Of a stretch of DNA of 45,558 nt, positions 21,232 to 29,196 are shown piece by piece. This DNA comes from JAKFYM01 sp964416595 (GTDB lineage: Bacteria > Bdellovibrionota > UBA1018 > CAIPTA01): contig CAYQES010000024.1 of the NCBI GenBank assembly GCA_964416595.1, positions 1-45,558 on the forward strand. Reading direction: 5' to 3'. Made by a program: the position numbers and the translations under genes. The number at the start of each line of letters is the position of its first letter. Position 1 is the first letter of the stretch. The notes under the pieces were generated by a model that was not told the origin of the DNA, made no database searches, and was given only the letters and a program-made list of their open reading frames with translations.

Positions 21232-22445
21232 TGGTCTCCCTGTTGACTATCGGCAATGTTAAATACTGGCAAGTACATGGCCACGAGGATGAAGGCTACG
21301 ATTCCACCAAGAACCACTAGGACCACAGGCTCCAGTAATTTAGATAGGCCAGACACCACAGCTTCTACTTCCGCCTCGTAGAAATCAGCGATCTTCATGA
21401 GCATTTGATCCAGCGTTCCCGTATTTTCACCAACGTTGATCATTTGGATCACCATGGGAGGAAAAACTTTAGCTTGGGCCAAAGGCAGAGCAATGGTTTT
21501 TCCGGAAGAAATTTCGTCTTTTACTTTGGCCAATGCATCTTCGATCACTGCGTTGTCCATGGTCATTTTGCAGATTTCGATGGCGTCAATGAGATTCACG
21601 CCGGAAGTTAGCATCGTACCTAAGGTGCGCGAGAAACGGGCGGTAGCGCCTTTGATGGCAAGATCTCCGAACAGCGGAACAGATAGCACAAAACGATCCC
21701 AGCGCCTTTTACCAGCAAAGGATCTTTTATACTTTATGAAGCCAACTACAGATCCAACAGTTCCGGCCAAAATAAAAATCATATATTCAGAACAGAAATG
21801 GGATACAGAAATCACAAATTTTGTGAGCGCTGGTAACTGACCACCAGAAGAGGTGATCATAGATTCAAACTGTGGCACCACGAATGTGAGCAAGCCGAAA
21901 GTAACACCAAAACCCACAACCATAACGGCAGCCGGATAAATCATGGCGCCTTTAATCATGCGTACGAGTTTTACGTTATCGTCTAGATATTTTGCTAAGC
22001 GACTCAGTATCAAATCAAGAGCGCCCCCCATTTCTCCGGCGCGCACAAGATAGATGTAAAGGTGATTAAATATCCCTTTTTGACGCGACATCGCCTCCCA
22101 TAAGGGGCTACCACCAGAAATGGCTTCTTGAATATTCTGTAAGGAGCGTTTCAGGGTTAGATTTTTTTCCCCTTGGGATAAAATATCGAAGGCTTGCAAT
22201 AGAGGCACGCCGGAACCCACCATCACCGATAGTTGCCTGGTCATGATCGCAATTTCGCTATCACTCACGCCGCCACTGCCAAAAAATTTAATCTCTTTAT
22301 TGAAGATACTTTCCGCTTCAATCTTAGTGGGGCGAATGCCTTGTTGCCGTAAGAATATTCGCACCTCGGATTCCGAAGGCAAATCCACGGAGGCTTTTAC
22401 TTTTTCACCATTTTTCCTTTGGCCTTCGTATTTAAAATTCGGCAT
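21228..22445 (-). CDS. pilC: Type IV pilus inner-membrane platform protein
   Basis: 405 residues, the usual length. Duplicated T2SS-F domains sit at about 70-190 and 270-395, each with conserved helices (ALDILSQGEKNLTLKRSLQNIQ; GVNLIDAIEICKMTMDN). Three transmembrane segments are seen: around GAMIYPAAVMVVGFGVTFGLLTFVV, YMIFILAGTVGSVVGFI and LLEPVVLVVLGGIVAFILVAMYLPVF. The N-terminus PNFKYEGQRKNGEKVKASVDLPSE is the standard opening of PilC/GspF. It couples the PilB and PilT ATPases to pilin insertion and extraction. It starts 13 bp after pilT and overlaps pilS by 4 bases. Confidence 0.96.
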   Translation of the reverse strand: MPNFKYEGQRKNGEKVKASVDLPSESEVRIFLRQQGIRPTKIEAESIFNKEIKFFGSGGVSDSEIAIMTRQLSVMVGSGVPLLQAFDILSQGEKNLTLKRSLQNIQEAISGGSPLWEAMSRQKGIFNHLYIYLVRAGEMGGALDLILSRLAKYLDDNVKLVRMIKGAMIYPAAVMVVGFGVTFGLLTFVVPQFESMITSSGGQLPALTKFVISVSHFCSEYMIFILAGTVGSVVGFIKYKRSFAGKRRWDRFVLSVPLFGDLAIKGATARFSRTLGTMLTSGVNLIDAIEICKMTMDNAVIEDALAKVKDEISSGKTIALPLAQAKVFPPMVIQMINVGENTGTLDQMLMKIADFYEAEVEAVVSGLSKLLEPVVLVVLGGIVAFILVAMYLPVFNIADSQQGDQ

Positions 22446-22458
22446 GATTTATTTCCTT

Positions 22459-23559
22459 TTAAGCGCCTCGCTTTTTGGGCCCAGCGCTGCCGGAGGCCGT
22501 GAGCATACGTACTAATTCATCAGGAACAGTGGTGCAGCTTAGAGCTACATCCTCGGAGATAGTGCCATCTTGCACAAGCTTGATGAGGCATTGGTTCATC
22601 GTGATCATGCCGCTCTCGGTTTGCCCTACCTGCATGGAAGAGTAAACTTGTTCCAATTTTTCTTCTCGAATCAAGTTGCGAATAGCGTTGTTGGTGCGCA
22701 TAATTTCCATGGCGAGAACGCGTCCGCGACCTGTGCGCCTGCTTACTAATTGTTGAGAGATTACTCCGATCAAAACGAAACTTAATAAATGGCGTACAGA
22801 GTTTTGTTTGTCTGGAGGAAATACATCTACCAGGCGGTTGATCGTTTGAATGGCAGAGTTAGTGTGCAAGGTGCCGAACACTAAGTGCCCTGTTTCTGCG
22901 GCGGAAAGCGCCATTTCGATGGTTTCCATATCTCGCAATTCTCCCACCAAAATATAATCGGGGTCTTGGCGCAATACCCGTTTTAAGGCCGCAGAAAAAC
23001 TGTGAGTATCGGTGCCGATTTCCCGCTGGTTGATCACGCAGTTTTTATGGGGATGAATAAACTCAATTGGATCTTCTAGGGTGATGATATGACCACGTTC
23101 ATTGGTATTAAGATAATCGATGATGGAAGCCAAGGTGGTGGATTTTCCTGAGCCTGTGGGTCCAGTCACCAACACAAGACCATTGGGCGCCTTTACAATA
23201 TCACGGATCACGGGCGGCAGGCCCAACGCTGACATATCGGGAATTTCAAAAGGAATGCGGCGAAATACACCAGCCACGGATCCCCTTTGCATAAAAATAT
23301 TTCCCCGGAAACGAGCCAGACTTTTAATTCCAAACGATACGTCGATTTCCATTTTTTCTTCGAATTCAGCTTTTTGTGCATCTGTTAAAACGCCGTAACA
23401 AAGATTTTTAGTATCCGTAGAGCTCATCACTTCAGTTTTTACTTTCGACATCACACCGCCAATGCGTAGCTGTGGAGGAGAGCCTACGGTTACGTGCAAG
23501 TCAGAGGCGTTCTGCTCCACCATTGCCTTTAGGAGCTGCTGTAGAGTTACCTGGGCCAT
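22459..23559 (-). CDS. pilT: Pilus retraction ATPase
   Basis: 366 residues. The hexameric cytoplasmic ATPase that depolymerises pili for twitching. Motifs in order: an N-terminal PAS-like domain (LLKAMVEQNASDLHVTVGSPPQLRIGG), Walker A GPTGSGKSTT, the Asp box (LEDPIEFIH), Walker B ILVGELRDMET, the His box GHLVFGTLHTNSA, and the retraction signature AIRNLIRE near the C-terminus, which marks PilT as distinct from PilB. The start has a GGAGG site (rc of CCTCC near 23565). It lies between pilB and pilC with 12-13 bp gaps on both sides, so one operon. The C-terminal SAGPKKRGA tail is slightly longer than in many relatives. Confidence 0.97.
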   Translation of the reverse strand: MAQVTLQQLLKAMVEQNASDLHVTVGSPPQLRIGGVMSKVKTEVMSSTDTKNLCYGVLTDAQKAEFEEKMEIDVSFGIKSLARFRGNIFMQRGSVAGVFRRIPFEIPDMSALGLPPVIRDIVKAPNGLVLVTGPTGSGKSTTLASIIDYLNTNERGHIITLEDPIEFIHPHKNCVINQREIGTDTHSFSAALKRVLRQDPDYILVGELRDMETIEMALSAAETGHLVFGTLHTNSAIQTINRLVDVFPPDKQNSVRHLLSFVLIGVISQQLVSRRTGRGRVLAMEIMRTNNAIRNLIREEKLEQVYSSMQVGQTESGMITMNQCLIKLVQDGTISEDVALSCTTVPDELVRMLTASGSAGPKKRGA

Positions 23560-23571
23560 TTCAATCCTCCG

Positions 23572-25266
23572 TTAAAAATCCGAAGCAGTATTTGTTAGCG
23601 CTTCTTCCAGGGTGGTCATTCCTTCGGCAGCCTTAGAGAGAGCAGCCATTCGTAATGTGCGCATACCTTCGCCTATAGCGCGCTTTTTTAGTTCCAAGGA
23701 GTTTGCGCCTGACAACACTCCTTCTTTCAAAGTGGATGTAAATGGCATCACTTCGTAAATGCCGAACCGGCCCGCATAGCCGGTGTTTGAGCAGCTAGGG
23801 CAACCGGTACCGCGATAAAGCTTCATTTGTTTGGCGGCTCCTGGATCTACACCGAGCTCCATCAGCCGTTGCACATTTACAGGTGCTTCTACCCGGCAAT
23901 TCGGGCAAATGCGGCGTAACAAGCGCTGGGCACAAATGAGGTTGATGGCTGCGGTTACAAGAAATGGCTCCACGCCCATATTTAGCAAGCGAGTGGCAGA
24001 AGATGGTGCATCGTTTGTGTGTAGCGTGGATAGCACAAGGTGACCCGTAAGTGCCGCTTGAATTGAGACCTCGGCTGTCTCGTAATCGCGCACCTCTCCC
24101 ACCAGGATGATATCAGGGTCTTGCCGCATGAAGGTTCTTAAGGCCGCAGCGAAAGTGAGACCAATATCCGAATGGATCTGCACTTGATTGATGCCTTCAA
24201 GATTGTATTCCACAGGATCTTCGGCGGTAGAAATATTGTCGGAAACTTTATTCAGCTCTTGGAGTGCGGAATAGAGGGTGGTGGTTTTTCCTGATCCAGT
24301 GGGGCCTGTAACAAGCACCATGCCATAAGGTTCATGAATAGCGGAAAGGAAGGCTTCAAGGGCCGCTTTTTCGAATCCTAATTTCATGAGGTCCGTTTGC
24401 AGGCCGCTCTTATTAAGGAGACGCAGCACTACTTTCTCGCCAAACACTGTGGGCATGGAGCTCACCCTGAAATCCATTTCACCAAAGGGGGTGCGAATTT
24501 TAATGCGACCATCTTGTGGTAAACGTTTTTCCGCGATGTCCATCTTGGCCATGATTTTCACCCGAGCGATTACGGCATTTTTTACTTGCAAGGGGGGGCG
24601 CATGGCTTCATAGAGCGCTCCATCGATGCGTAGGCGAATACGAAAAGCATTTTCGTAGGGCTCAATATGGATGTCGGACGCTTTTTTCTTGATCGCATCT
24701 ACTAAAACTTGGTTCACAAGTTGAATCACGGGCGCATCAATTTCGTTGGCGTCTTTAATTTCATGGGCGTTATCTGTGTTGAGGCCCATATCTTCCACTT
24801 TATCGGCCTCGCCCACTTTTACCTGTTTTTCAATCAGGTTCATTGCGCCATAGTATTTATCCATGGCCGCTTCAAATGCAGAGATCGAAGTGATCACCGC
24901 TTCAATGCGCATTTGTGTGCGAAATTTAATATCGTCGAGATTAGCAAGCGCCGTGGGATCAGAAAGAGCAATCACCAACGTGCCTTTGGCCTTTTGTAAT
25001 GGAATCAGACGAAAACGGCGCGCATCTTCAGCGCTTAAGATTTTTACTACCTCAGGATCGATTTGGTATTTATTCAAATCAAAAGATGGAATCGAATATT
25101 TTTTGGAAAAATGTTCAATTAGTCGCTGTTCTTGAATGATATTTTGCTGCTGCAAATATTTAATGTGGGGAACTTTTTGTTTTTGGAAAGCTTCTTCTGC
25201 TGCGTTGTAATCGCCTTGGGTGATTAACTGCTCTTTTAGAAGAAGGTCAACGAATTGCTTCGACAT
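23572..25266 (-). CDS. pilB: Pilus extension ATPase
   Basis: 564 residues from the ATG at 25266, which has AGGAAAG four to five bases upstream; an in-frame start 24 bases earlier has no such site. Residues 1-~150 form the T2SSE N-terminal domain (FVDLLLKEQLITQGDYNAAEEAFQ). The ATPase domain follows with SDIHIEPYE, Walker A GPTGSGKTTTLYSAL, Asp box (AEDPVEYNLEGINQVQ), Walker B ILVGEVRDYET and His box GHLVLSTLHTNDA. A zinc-binding tetra-cysteine follows (CPNC ... CPSC), typical of PilB and absent from PilT. It powers pilin polymerisation. It is the first gene of the leftward pil operon, with a sigma-70 type promoter about 70-95 bp upstream. Confidence 0.96.
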   Translation of the reverse strand: MSKQFVDLLLKEQLITQGDYNAAEEAFQKQKVPHIKYLQQQNIIQEQRLIEHFSKKYSIPSFDLNKYQIDPEVVKILSAEDARRFRLIPLQKAKGTLVIALSDPTALANLDDIKFRTQMRIEAVITSISAFEAAMDKYYGAMNLIEKQVKVGEADKVEDMGLNTDNAHEIKDANEIDAPVIQLVNQVLVDAIKKKASDIHIEPYENAFRIRLRIDGALYEAMRPPLQVKNAVIARVKIMAKMDIAEKRLPQDGRIKIRTPFGEMDFRVSSMPTVFGEKVVLRLLNKSGLQTDLMKLGFEKAALEAFLSAIHEPYGMVLVTGPTGSGKTTTLYSALQELNKVSDNISTAEDPVEYNLEGINQVQIHSDIGLTFAAALRTFMRQDPDIILVGEVRDYETAEVSIQAALTGHLVLSTLHTNDAPSSATRLLNMGVEPFLVTAAINLICAQRLLRRICPNCRVEAPVNVQRLMELGVDPGAAKQMKLYRGTGCPSCSNTGYAGRFGIYEVMPFTSTLKEGVLSGANSLELKKRAIGEGMRTLRMAALSKAAEGMTTLEEALTNTASDF

Positions 25267-25333
25267 GAATCTTTCCTGATTTCCCGCCACCTAAGGCCGT
25301 TTCTTCCTGAAACTTCCATTGCTTACTAGAATT

Positions 25334-25362
25334 ATTTTGTGTGGAGTGACAAAAATTGTCAA
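25334..25362 (-). promoter_or_regulatory. Sigma-70 promoter of the pilB operon
   Basis: Read on the minus strand: TTGACA (25362-25357), 17-bp spacer, CAAAAT (25339-25334). The expected leader before the pilB ATG is about 60 bases. The -35 lies in the palindrome TGACAA-AAA-TTGTCA, which could be an operator. Confidence 0.5.
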
Positions 25363-25507
25363 GGCGGGCGCCCGTTTACACGTCAGCGTTATTCGCTATG
25401 CTTGGGCTGGTAAAAATAAATTTATTTTATTTATGTATTAATGCTTTGCCTTTTTTACTCCCCTGCCTCCTTGGAGAGATATGTATAGAGTGAAACAGGC
25501 GCGCATT

Positions 25508-25535
25508 TTGTCAGCAAAGATTTGTGGAATGACAA
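25508..25535. promoter_or_regulatory. Candidate PilR-binding upstream sites (TTGTCA ... TGACAA)
   Basis: TTGTCA at 25508-25513 and its complement TGACAA at 25530-25535 lie about 120-145 bp before the predicted pilA start of transcription, the usual place for an NtrC-type enhancer. PilR sites studied in Pseudomonas contain TGTC. The assignment is inference. Confidence 0.35.
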
Positions 25536-25626
25536 TTTACGGCCGTAAAAAACGCAAAATTTGTTCAGAGAAATATCGGTGTTTTCTATCTCGCTGAATT
25601 TCTTGGGATTTAAAATCAGACCATTT

Positions 25627-25642
25627 TGGCAGCGCTCTTGCA
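25627..25642 (+). promoter_or_regulatory. Sigma-54 (-24/-12) promoter of the pilin genes
   Basis: TGGCAG, five bases, TTGCA: GG at 25628-25629 and GC at 25640-25641 are 12 bp apart, exactly the sigma-54 spacing. It matches the TGGCAC-N5-TTGCA consensus at all but one base. Transcription would start near 25653, giving a 43-base leader before the pilin ATG. PilR, a sigma-54 activator, is encoded in the same locus. Confidence 0.8.
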
Positions 25643-25695
25643 GCATGTATCGGTAAGGATTTTAAAACCTACCATTTAGAATAGAGGGCTGATTT

Positions 25696-26211
25696 ATGAA
25701 CTTGTTAAAGGGTAAAAAGGCAGAAAGCGGCTTTACTCTGATTGAATTGATGATCGTAGTGGGAATCATCGGGATCTTGGTGGCCATCGCTGCTCCTAAC
25801 TTCTCCCGTTATCAGTCAAAAGCTCGGCAGGCTGAAGTGAAGATTGCTCTGGCTGCTGTGTATGGTGGAGAGAAAGCTTTCTACAGCGAGTATTCTGCCT
25901 ACATCTCTTCCATGGACGCTATTGGTTACGCGCCTGAAGGTAACCGTAGATATTACAACGTGGGCTGGAACGCTGTACACGGATCCGCTATTACTGGTTA
26001 CTCTGGTCAAAACACCAACGGTAACTATGCGGATGCGAACAATCCGTTTACTTGTACTAACGCTGTAGAAGCATTACCCGCTAACCTCACTGGCGATGCG
26101 CAAACTTTCACTGTGGGTGGTTCTGGTTGCATTCGGGACGCTGCTGCGAATATGGATCGTTGGACAATGACGGACACCAAAATCATTTCCAATACTGTAG
26201 TGAGCTTGTAA
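25696..26211 (+). CDS. pilA: Type IV major pilin, copy 1
   Basis: 171 residues. Class IVa prepilin: a 12-residue positive leader ending in Gly12, cut before Phe13 by PilD, then FTLIELMIVVGIIGILVAIAAPNF with Glu at mature position 5, the assembly helix. The mature protein is 159 residues with a globular head rich in Gly/Asn/Tyr. A C-terminal Cys pair (FTCTN and GSGCIRD) probably forms the D-region disulfide. AGAGGG precedes the ATG at 25696. It sits behind the sigma-54 promoter and 80 bp before a second, almost identical pilin. The 3' end has no terminator, so the two are probably cotranscribed. Either copy may be the major subunit; the promoter-proximal place favours this one. Confidence 0.96.
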   Translation: MNLLKGKKAESGFTLIELMIVVGIIGILVAIAAPNFSRYQSKARQAEVKIALAAVYGGEKAFYSEYSAYISSMDAIGYAPEGNRRYYNVGWNAVHGSAITGYSGQNTNGNYADANNPFTCTNAVEALPANLTGDAQTFTVGGSGCIRDAAANMDRWTMTDTKIISNTVVSL

Positions 26212-26291
26212 AAGATATTTACTCGTAGCCATATTGTATCATATATTTAGTTTAGTTTAGTCTAGTAAATGGGATTTCGGTTGGAGGCAGT

Positions 26292-26810
26292 ATGAAAAAC
26301 ATGATGAGTATCACTAAATCGCAGAAGGGTTTCACCCTGATTGAATTGATGATCGTAGTGGGAATCATCGGCATCTTGGTAGCTATCGCTGCTCCTAACT
26401 TCTCCCGTTATCAGTCAAAAGCACGGCAGGCTGAAGTGAAGATTGCTCTGGCTGCTGTGTATGGTGGAGAGAAAGCTTTCTACAGCGAGTATTCTGCCTA
26501 CATCTCTTCCATGGACGCTATTGGTTACGCGCCTGAAGGTAACCGTAGATATTACTTTGTAGGTTGGAACGATGCACATGGATCCGCAGTAACAGGCTAT
26601 GCTGGCCAGAACACGAATGAAAACTTTGCTGATGCGAACAATCCATTTGTTTGCACGAACGCCGATGAAGCTCTGCCTGCCAACCTTACTGGTGACGCGC
26701 AAGCTTTTACCGTAGGTGGATCTGGTTGTATTCGAGATTCCGCTGCAAACATGGACCGTTGGACTATGACGGACACCAAAATTATCTCCAATACTGTGGT
26801 AAGTTTGTAG
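26292..26810 (+). CDS. pilA2: Type IV pilin, copy 2 (tandem duplicate)
   Basis: 172 residues with a different 13-residue leader (ends QKG, cut before Phe14) but the same 159-residue mature length. The mature proteins differ at only 11 positions, all in the C-terminal half (for example GNYAD versus ENFAD, FTCTNAVEA versus FVCTNADEA). Both Cys are kept. The start has GGAGG four bases upstream; nearby in-frame ATGs at 26301 and 26304 would shorten the leader. At DNA level 132 bp in the middle are identical to copy 1, while the last 255 bp differ at 59 places, mostly silently. The 80-bp gap before it holds TTTAGT repeats and no terminator. It may be a second subunit or an antigenic/phase reserve. 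Confidence 0.95.
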   Translation: MKNMMSITKSQKGFTLIELMIVVGIIGILVAIAAPNFSRYQSKARQAEVKIALAAVYGGEKAFYSEYSAYISSMDAIGYAPEGNRRYYFVGWNDAHGSAVTGYAGQNTNENFADANNPFVCTNADEALPANLTGDAQAFTVGGSGCIRDSAANMDRWTMTDTKIISNTVVSL

Positions 26811-26858
26811 GCCACAGTATTTTTAAGAGGGCTGTGTAAACCAAGGTGAGCGCTCCCC

Positions 26859-27524
26859 ATGTTAAAGTGGCTTCTGTTTTTTAGCTTATCGTTGTCGGGG
26901 ATTATATGGATGCAGGAAAAATTTCCCCAGGAGCGCCTCACCGATAAAATCGTTTTCGATTTTAATGAAACCTTTGCCAACTATTCTGCCGACACTTTAA
27001 ATTTCACTGCTTTCGGTTATCAACGAGCAGTCAGCTCTCTTCTCTGGCTGCGTTTCTTACAGCAAACGCCTCCTAAAAAGATCGGTTCTAATCAAGTGAG
27101 CTGGATTTATCGGGATCTAGACACAATCACCGTGTTAGATCCAGATTTTTACCCGGTATATGAACAGGGGGGAGTTTTTCTCTCAGTAATCACAGAAGAT
27201 AGGATTGGTGCAGAGAAGATCTTACTTAAAGGGACAGAGCGCTTTCCTGACCGTTGGCGCTTACGGGCTTATTTGGCTTACCACTACCAGTTTGAAATGA
27301 ATGAGCTACAAAAGGCCGGAGAGCAATACGTTGCCGGAGCCCAATTGCCCGGAGCCCCTGCTCTACTGGCTATTAGAGCCAGCCATTTTTTGCAAAAAAA
27401 AGGGCAGCTGCAGAATGGAATTCTACTTTTGCAAACAATGATCAATGCCACTTCTGATGCTGGCGTTAAAAAGAAATTACAGGATAAACTAGATAAATTA
27501 CGAAGAGGTATTTATGGCCAATGA
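26859..27524 (+). CDS. pilG: TPR-like membrane-anchored protein at the PilG position
   Basis: 221 residues with an N-terminal hydrophobic segment (WLLFFSLSLSGIIWM) acting as anchor or signal, then an all-helical periplasmic part. The stretch YRDLDTITVLDPDFYPVYEQGG...ITEDRIGAEKILLKGTERFPDRWRLRAYLAYHY has the alternating helix and spacing of tetratricopeptide repeats (about residues 75-200). It lies directly after the pilins and overlaps the ABC ATPase gene by 11 bases. That is the place of pilG in the Myxococcus pilA-G-H-I order, where PilGHI are needed for pilus assembly or export. The name is given by position and general character, not by a sequence match I could verify. A weak stem (CACAG/CTGTG, about 26813-26833) just upstream may lower read-through from the pilins. 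Confidence 0.7.
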   Translation: MLKWLLFFSLSLSGIIWMQEKFPQERLTDKIVFDFNETFANYSADTLNFTAFGYQRAVSSLLWLRFLQQTPPKKIGSNQVSWIYRDLDTITVLDPDFYPVYEQGGVFLSVITEDRIGAEKILLKGTERFPDRWRLRAYLAYHYQFEMNELQKAGEQYVAGAQLPGAPALLAIRASHFLQKKGQLQNGILLLQTMINATSDAGVKKKLQDKLDKLRRGIYGQ

Positions 27525-28422
27525 GGCTGCCATTCGATTTTTAGAGCTAACAAAAGTTTATCGTGATGGGCTCACCTTAAAAGGAAAACTTTCGGTTTCC
27601 AATCTTTCTTTTACTGTTCCACGGGGGAAAATTTTTGGTTTCTTAGGCGCCAATGGAGCCGGGAAAACCACTAGCATTAAAATAGCACTCGGTTTGCAAA
27701 GCGCCACCTCAGGCAGGGTTGAAATATTTGGCGAAGATGCAACTCTTGTGGCCAATCGTGCACGGCTTGGGTATTTGCCAGAGCGCCCCTATTTTCAAAT
27801 GAACTTTACGGCAGATGAAACTTTAAATTTTCATCGTAGCTTGTATGGAAAAAAACATAGTGGAAAAAATTGCTTAAGCAACCAAGAGCTATTGAAGCTT
27901 GTGGGTTTGGAAGATTCTCGCTACACCTATTTACGCTCTTTTTCTAAAGGTATGTTGCAAAGAATTGGTATCGCTCAATCTTTGGTGAATGATCCGGAAC
28001 TTGTGATTTTAGATGAACCCATGAGCGGCCTGGATCCCGTGGGTAGAAGAGATGTGCGTAATCTCATTCTAGATTTAAACCGATCTGGGAAAACTATTTT
28101 TTTTAGCTCCCATATTTTAAGTGATATTGAAAGCCTCTGCGAAGAGATCGCTTTTTTGGAAAAGGGTGTGTTGAAATACTTGGGTAAAGTAGACCAAGTA
28201 ATCCGGGGCGAAAAAAATGAGTATGAAATTACTTTTCGTTTAGAAAATCCCGCAGAGATCGGGCTTACATTCCAAAATGCTGGTCAATATTATCGTGCTA
28301 CTGTGCAAGGTAACAAAGAGGCACGAGTAGCGGCTGAGCGCATTTGGCAAAAAAATGGCGAAGTAATTAGCTTGGGGCCCGTGCAAAAAAGCTTAGAAGA
28401 GGTTCTCTTCGGAAAGGAGTAG
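27514..28422 (+). CDS. pilH: ABC transporter ATP-binding protein (PilH-like)
   Basis: 302 residues, cytoplasmic. ABC ATPase motifs in order: Walker A GANGAGKTTSIK, a Q-loop region, signature FSKGMLQRIGIAQ, Walker B LVILDEPMSGLDP, and switch His in FFSSHILSD. A C-terminal ~80-residue extension (RGEKNEYEITFRLENPAEIG...) is of the type seen in exporters with a separate permease. The start has AGAGG upstream and overlaps the TPR gene by 11 bases. The next gene, 6 bp on, is a matching membrane permease of the ABC-2 kind. In Myxococcus the equivalent PilH/PilI are required for pili. The substrate is unknown; candidates are pilus components or glycan precursors. Confidence 0.9.
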   Translation: MANEAAIRFLELTKVYRDGLTLKGKLSVSNLSFTVPRGKIFGFLGANGAGKTTSIKIALGLQSATSGRVEIFGEDATLVANRARLGYLPERPYFQMNFTADETLNFHRSLYGKKHSGKNCLSNQELLKLVGLEDSRYTYLRSFSKGMLQRIGIAQSLVNDPELVILDEPMSGLDPVGRRDVRNLILDLNRSGKTIFFSSHILSDIESLCEEIAFLEKGVLKYLGKVDQVIRGEKNEYEITFRLENPAEIGLTFQNAGQYYRATVQGNKEARVAAERIWQKNGEVISLGPVQKSLEEVLFGKE

Positions 28423-28428
28423 GGGAAA

Positions 28429-29196
28429 GTGCGTACGATTTTTGCTTTAGCATTAAATACTTGGTGGCAATTTGTACGGGATAGAATTTTCTATATCGTG
28501 TTGGTGGTGGCGCTTTTTCTATTGGGATTCTCCTACTTTCTTTCATCTCTCACGATTGTAGAATCCCGAAAAATTCTCTTAGATTTTGGTTTTTCGGCCA
28601 TTTCGATCGCGGGTGTTTTAACTTCTGTTTTTATAGGCGTAGTGGCAATGGCTAGAGAGGTTGATAGCCGCACCATTTACACTATTCTTACCAAACCTGT
28701 TTCTCGCTCGGTTTATGTGTTGGGAAAATTTTTGGGAGGGGCTTTAGTATTAGCTGTTTCCCACTTCCTTTTTGCTTTGGCTATTTTATCTATTTTGCAT
28801 TTGTCTGATGAAAAATTTCCGAGCGGCTTCTATTCCTGCGTGGCTCTTATCTTTATGGAGAATCTAATTATCCTTGGGGCTGCTTTCTTTTGCTCTTCTT
28901 TTTTGAATAGCACCCTGGCGGCTTCGATCACAGTTTCCATTTTTTTAATTGGCAGAAGTAGTTTAGGGTTGCAAACCATGAGCGAGCGAGCAGCTACGCC
29001 CGAAATTCGCGCCATTGCCAAGGCGCTATATTACACCTTTCCCAATCTAGAGCGATTTAACATTCGGGATGTTGTGGCTTATGAAAAACCTTATCCAGAA
29101 TCCATGCTTTGGATGGGTGCTATGTATTTGTTCTTCTATTTGCTATTTTGCCTAACCTCTTCTTGTTTGATTTTTCAAAAGCGGGATCTGCCTTGA
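28429..29196 (+). CDS. pilI: ABC-2 type permease (PilI-like)
   Basis: 255 residues from a GTG at 28429 preceded by AGGGG. Six hydrophobic segments are visible (FYIVLVVALFLLGFSYFLSSL; ISIAGVLTSVFIGVVAMA; ALVLAVSHFLFALAILSIL; LIFMENLIILGAAFFCSSF; STLAASITVSIFLIG; LWMGAMYLFFYLLFCLTSSCLIF). Between the second and third lies REVDSRTIYTILTKPVSRSVYVLGKFLGG, the coupling-helix region typical of ABC-2 permeases (R-x-I-x-x-x-x-x-x-P-v-s-R). It partners the ATPase encoded just upstream. It ends in a TTGA junction with the glycosyltransferase-like gene, so the four genes from the TPR protein onward look like one unit. Confidence 0.88.
   Translation: MRTIFALALNTWWQFVRDRIFYIVLVVALFLLGFSYFLSSLTIVESRKILLDFGFSAISIAGVLTSVFIGVVAMAREVDSRTIYTILTKPVSRSVYVLGKFLGGALVLAVSHFLFALAILSILHLSDEKFPSGFYSCVALIFMENLIILGAAFFCSSFLNSTLAASITVSIFLIGRSSLGLQTMSERAATPEIRAIAKALYYTFPNLERFNIRDVVAYEKPYPESMLWMGAMYLFFYLLFCLTSSCLIFQKRDLP

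Larger units (their letters stand above)
25267..25695. other. Divergent control region between the pilB and pilA arms (429 bp)
   Basis: No gene here. It holds the pilB promoter (25334-25362), a TGACAA-AAA-TTGTCA palindrome over its -35 (25347-25361), and an AT-rich palindrome AAATAAATTTATTT (25414-25427). It also has TTGTCA/TGACAA sites at 25508-25513 and 25530-25535, and the sigma-54 core (25627-25642). It is the place where the whole locus can be co-regulated. Confidence 0.7.

Noticed and set aside
25455..25646. 63-codon minus-strand ORF in the pil control region
   Set aside because: It covers the sigma-54 core promoter and upstream sites, has no ribosome site and shows no protein-like pattern.
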